NCBI RefSeq assembly: GCF_018691265.1 | Contig: NW_024881278.1 | Span: 4,540,001 to 4,604,000, forward strand | Direction: 5' to 3' | Origin: Tyto alba | Taxonomy: Eukaryota; Chordata; Aves; Strigiformes; Tytonidae | DNA length: 64,000 nucleotides | Shown: positions 59,901 to 64,000 of the stretch, piece by piece | Layout: the number at the start of each line of letters is the position of its first letter | Position numbering within the stretch: position 1 is the first letter of the stretch | Position numbers and translations under genes: made by a program | The notes under the pieces: generated by a model | What the model was told of the DNA's origin: nothing | Database searches by the model: none | The model's input: only the letters and a program-made list of their open reading frames with translations

Positions 59901-62900
59901 ACCCGTGCAGGCTCCAAATCCAGAATTTCCAAAGAAGGAAACCACTGTAATCGTAGCCTATCCACCACCCAGGTGGGCGGCTAAAGGACACCCATGGAGG
60001 CTGACAACGACGATGTTGCTCAGGTTCTGCCTCCAGGGAGGTCTCCGGACACAAGAGCAGCCAGAGATGGGTCTCCAGCCCCACAGCTGAGGCTGTCACA
60101 GCCTTGCTGGAAATGGCTGGGGCCATCTGGGGAGTTGTTAATGTTTACTTTCACAACTGGTTTGTCTGGCTCCCACCTGCTGGCTTTTCAGAGCCCCCAA
60201 ACTATTATTATCAAGAAAATTGTATTAACTACTATGTGCCCAAGTGAGTAAGTAGACAGGCTCACCCACTGGGAATGGGAAAACAAATTCTCAAAGGCAG
60301 ATCTCTCCTCCTCCCTTTCCTCAGGCTTACCTTTATTTTTAAAGACAGAGTCAAAACCAGCCCAGGTCACCCCATGCCAGGCGGGAGGGACAAGGTGCCA
60401 GGATCCTCCTTGCCTGTTTTTAGCCTCTTTCATAGCTTGTCCAGATCACCCAGATAACGGGCAGAAACCTGCTAACTGTGCGCTTGATGGAGTAACCTTG
60501 CAACCTCACCATAGCTGCCTGCCTTCGTCCTCCAAGTTAAACAACCCCCTGCAACCTCCACTGGGATGACCTATAGCAAGTGGGTTCTCCCTTCCTCACC
60601 ACCCCAGAAAGAGGAAGAACTCCCTGATGCCTCTTCTCCCACTGTACTGCTGACTCTCAATAATCTGTCCTGTGCAAAGAATATATGAAAGGCCCATGTC
60701 TCCGCAGGGGAAATACACTACTCAGAGCACACAGTGACTCCAACAACTTTTTTTCTGAGATCTGTAGAGGTGTGAACTTCACTTTTGCAGCGCCCTGTGA
60801 AGCCTCCGCTGCTGAATCTTACTCCTCTCTAGAAGTGGGGACGGTCTTCCCAACGTTTCTGTGCTGTAAGAACATGGGCTTTTATATTTAGGCTGCTCTT
60901 AGGGAGGCTTTTGAGAGGAGAGCTCCTAAATTGAAACCACATTGCCCAGCCTGAGCCAGAGCCTGCTGCATGAGCCCTGTCTACTCCTCAAGTCTTTCCA
61001 GTGCTGATCGCTTCCCGGTGAGAGCACAAAACAGTGGGGCTCACAGCTCCCAGGAATCTGCCAGCATGGAAACAGCACTTGACTAACAGCTTACAAACCT
61101 CCGCCAGAGCTCTGGGACGCTCTTTTGTCTTTCCAGGGTCCTGGTGGGTGCAAAGTGGTCTGAACAGCTCTTTGTGTCTGTAGCTGCTACAAGAGAAACA
61201 CCTTTCCTCCTTTTTTTCAAAAGAGAAGCTGTTGGGACGTGCTCACCATCTCGCTCTCTTCTGATAACCCTTTTGGCATCCTTCCGTTTTCTGGTTATTC
61301 ATTTGTTACCCCTGAAATCTGATTCCTGATCTCAGCCCGCTCTTATCAGCCCTTTTCGCTGAGGAGTTCCAAAGCAATGGGTTAGTTTTAATCTTTGTGC
61401 TGTTTCTCTGTCCCCGAGGCCTCGTTTTGCTGGGGGAGGAGGTGAGTGATAGGACTGACGTTTGTGGGGGGAAGGGGCTGCCATCCATTAACTCGCTGTT
61501 ATCTATCTATTCATCTGCCCCAGCAAAACAAAGGTATGATTGTTGCTCCAGCTCACAGACCTGCGCTGGCTTCACTCCAGCTACCGTGGGTCAGAGGAGC
61601 AGAGGAGCTATGGAGGCACGGCCCGAGCACAGCCCAGCAGCCAGCATGTAAGGCCTCCTATACGGGCTCTGTGCTGGGGTCTGTACAACCCCGTCCCTCC
61701 CGACAGCTGGTACCCGAGCCGTGCTGCTGAAGCAGGCTGGAGGCGAGTCCATCCTGGCCGCAGGCTTCCTCCATTTGGGTGTATAAACCTGCCCGTAAAA
61801 CACGGGATTGATTCTGCACCGCCCCGGCATCTGGCAAACCCGTTTTGGGCTGTGCTCTTATTTAAGCAATTATATAGGATATAGGGTGCTAGAACATGAG
61901 TTCCCTTATCTCTGTTTCCCACATTACACCCTTTCCTAAGGCAAATTGATGCAGCCCCATTGAAGCCGAGGCACTAGCTGACACACTAGCTGAAGATCTG
62001 GCCCCGATTCTGCCGTGCTTTGCCTCTGGGTAGTCATTTACACCTGTTCAGAGTGCAAAAGGCAACCAGCAGCCACGGCTCGAGCTGCAAAGCAGTGAAG
62101 TCCCATCCCATCGCCTTCGGAGCCCAACATGCCACGCACTGATCAGTGGCACCGGGCCCGGTTCCCCTTGCATCTGAGTTGGTTTTGGCGTTGCACATAG
62201 GCATCCTCTTTTCAGCTTCTAGTAAACCTTGAGATCGCTGCCAAGTCTCATGAAAGAAAAAGTTGTGACCCAGTTCCTGGAGGGTGACTTACTGTAAATA
62301 ACTTTCAGTGGCATGATGACACCTTCACGAAACCTAGCAGTGCACTTGTCAGTCCATGAAATATGGAGCCAAGAACCAGTCCTGATCCAATGTTACATGG
62401 TGAATATCTTTTCCTTTCCTTGCACACGCAAAATCCCTGGCAATTTCCGGAAGAACTGCGGTTGTGCAAGCCAAACAGGGCTTGGCTTATTTTCTGAATC
62501 ATCAAAATAGTGCCAGTTTGCATGGACAACATCAGCTTTTGAGCAAAGCTTGCCAACACTGAAAAAAAGCTTTCTGCCTGAATTAGACCCCAGTTCACTG
62601 CAGCTAGCTGGCTTTGCTGGGTTGTCTCTTCAGCCAGCTTTAACCTTGTGGCCAAAGAGTCTTCCAGGGACTAGGCAGACTGATCTCCATTCACTGCCTG
62701 CAATACACCTTGCAGGAATTGAGGCTGAACTTTTCTTTGTCATTTTACTGATCTCAGTGACACCCTGTCTAGCTTGGCACTATGTGGTGGCCTCAGAACA
62801 GCCTGAGCAAACAATGGTAAAGCTGGACAGTCACCAACACACATCTTCATGACCTCCATCTTTCCTGGAGACTACCAGGCATGACAGGCACTGTTTTGGT

Positions 62901-63069
62901 TTTTTTTTTCCATTGCCATCCAAAATCCCATGAAAATACTGGAAGGCCACCGGAACCAATTTCAAAGAAACTGGATCCAGCATTTAGATCTAAGGCACCA
63001 CGTTTAGGTCTGTGGGTTGCTTTGGGCTTCTAATTTCCATGGGGATTTGCATAATTAAATACAGTAATA
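53991..63069. other. Gene-free interval
   Basis: No recognisable gene. It contains a T-run (about 58,507-58,527) and short phrases resembling old amniote repeats near 61,990-62,050 (GATCTGGCCCCGATTCTGCC). The rest is unique sequence with short unrecognised open frames. Confidence 0.5.
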
Positions 63070-63300
63070 GGCTGGGCAAGTACATTGAGCAGTGGCTGTG
63101 AGCCAGGAACTAATGAGCTCCATTGCAGAATGTTTAGCTCTGGACAAGTCACTTGACCTTCCAAAGTCACATCATCCCCATCTGTGAAATGGGGATAGTA
63201 ATACTTGCCTCACAGGGGTGTTGTGAGGATTAATTAGTTGCTGCTTGTACATCGCTTTGATGATGTTAAGAACTACATGCCTGCTAAGTATTGTTATTGT
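63070..63300 (+). mobile_element. MIR SINE copy
   Basis: A well-preserved forward MIR. GGACAAGTCACTTGACCTTC is followed by CATCTGTGAAATGGGGATAG, then TAATACTTGCCTCACAGGGG and TGTTGTGAGGATTAATTAG, then TGCTTGTACATCGCTTTGATG. The order and wording are those of the MIR consensus. It is the best-kept MIR in the window. Confidence 0.92.
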
Positions 63301-63392
63301 ATCACGGCTGGGAAGATATTGCAGTTAGGGCTAAATCCTGCCCTTGGAAAAAGATGCGTCTTTCCCCATGTCTTGTAAAATCAGCTGCTAGG

Positions 63393-63440
63393 CTTGCGCA
63401 AGTAGCGTTTATATAACGTTGGTAGCAAACATCCATATGC
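63393..63440 (+). promoter_or_regulatory. Possible core promoter: C/EBP-type palindrome and TATA-like box
   Basis: CTTGCGCAAG (63,393-63,402) is a perfect palindrome with the C/EBP core TTGCGCAA. TATATAA follows at 63,410-63,416. This would place a plus-strand start near 63,440, just upstream of a CpG-rich block. The promoter is inferred. Confidence 0.35.
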
Positions 63441-63811
63441 ACCTTGCACCTCTGACGTTGCCAAATCCCCGGAACAACAGCCTGCTGGGAGTCACGTGAT
63501 GCACCATCTCGGCACAAACAGCTTCGGGGCAGGAGCCCAACTGCAAACTCTTCCTCTCTCTCCCCCCCCCCCCCCCCCCCGAATTGAAATTAGTAAATGT
63601 TTCCATCGGGCCTTGCAGCGGGGTAACTTCGGGTCTGGAGCTCGGCGTGCCACGCAAAGCCCACGGGCACGCCAGCCCCGGCGGCACGTGCCGCCGAGAG
63701 GCCAGCCGGCGGGGGACGGGGCGCCTGGGCAGCCGAGCACGCTCCTGCGCGCTGCAGAGCCACGAGGGCTGCAGGGAGACACGGCTACGTGCGCGAGCAC
63801 AGAGGGAAAAG
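63440..63811 (+). other. Possible first exon of an unrecognised plus-strand transcript
   Basis: From the inferred start near 63,440 the sequence becomes CpG-rich (63,620-63,920) and reaches GGGAAAAG|GTAAGC, a consensus splice donor with GT at 63,812-63,813. It includes a C-run at 63,562-63,580. Open frames here are short and unrecognised, so a non-coding exon or 5' UTR is as likely as coding. The window ends too soon to see another exon. It is about 36 kb upstream of BMP2 and in the opposite direction. Confidence 0.3.
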
Positions 63812-63920
63812 GTAAGCTCCCCTTGCCTGAACTCCAACCCTTAGGTGGGCGCTGCCTCTGCCACGTGCTCCCGAGAGCGCAGCCCTTTCGCCTCCGCCGC
63901 GTTGGGGCCTAGATAATGCA
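63620..63920. promoter_or_regulatory. Small CpG island with E-boxes
   Basis: CpG-rich sequence standing out from its AT-richer surroundings. CACGTG E-boxes occur at 63,685-63,690 and 63,862-63,867, with another just outside at 63,493-63,498. The middle one is the centre of an 18-bp perfect palindrome. Confidence 0.6.
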
Positions 63921-64000
63921 AAATACTGCACAAAGGACAGAATTCCACCGACTGCAGTGGGCTACAGCCCAGGATCATTAACAAGCTCAAACCACAGCAT

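Noticed and set aside
1..64000. CRISPR arrays, operons, ribosome binding sites, prophage or plasmid functions
   Set aside because: The window is vertebrate nuclear DNA; the only regular array is a GC-rich minisatellite without spacers.
1..64000. tRNA, rRNA, snRNA or microRNA genes
   Set aside because: No cloverleaf-type A/B box pair, rRNA wording or long imperfect hairpin was recognised by eye. A tRNAscan or Infernal run would decide.
1..64000. Endogenous retrovirus or LTR elements
   Set aside because: No paired long terminal repeats, primer-binding site or retroviral protein motifs were seen.

Overview
This window reads as vertebrate nuclear DNA, most likely from a bird. The evidence is two CR1 LINE copies of the avian type (with the 3' GAATCATAGAA-type end), several old MIR SINE relics, a very low overall repeat load, and one recognisable gene, BMP2 (bone morphogenetic protein 2), split by introns in the usual vertebrate way. 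The species cannot be named from the sequence alone.

Layout. Positions 1-20,696 are gene-free as far as can be seen: a GC-rich 31-bp minisatellite near the left edge, an old 1.75-kb CR1 copy (6,600-8,345), a MIR relic (about 11,755-11,985), simple repeats, and AT-rich unique sequence that may hold conserved regulatory elements. BMP2 lies on the minus strand between about 20,697 and 27,000. It has a 1.28-kb 3' UTR with an AU-rich block that resembles the mammalian BMP2 3' UTR, a last coding exon (21,977-22,821), a 2.4-kb intron, a first coding exon (25,235-25,586), a 1.2-kb intron, and a probable non-coding first exon ending at 26,838. A 4-kb CpG island (about 24,480-28,570) covers the 5' half of the gene and the promoter. 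From 28,600 to 63,300 there is again no recognisable gene: one CR1 fragment, MIR relics, simple repeats, hairpins and unique sequence. BMP2 normally sits in a large regulatory gene desert, so this emptiness is expected. At the right edge (about 63,390-63,920) there is a CpG-rich block with a TATA-like motif, a C/EBP-type palindrome, three CACGTG E-boxes and a good splice donor. This could be the first exon of an unrecognised plus-strand transcript.

The spliced BMP2 reading frame is intact: 398 codons plus stop, with signal peptide, TGF-beta propeptide, REKR furin site and a 114-residue mature cystine-knot ligand holding all seven cysteines. I found no new gene system. The most useful leads are the right-edge promoter-like block, the splice-site-adjacent simple repeats in BMP2, a few substitutions in the mature ligand relative to mammals, and several perfect palindromes. 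All comparisons with other species are from memory, since no search could be run.
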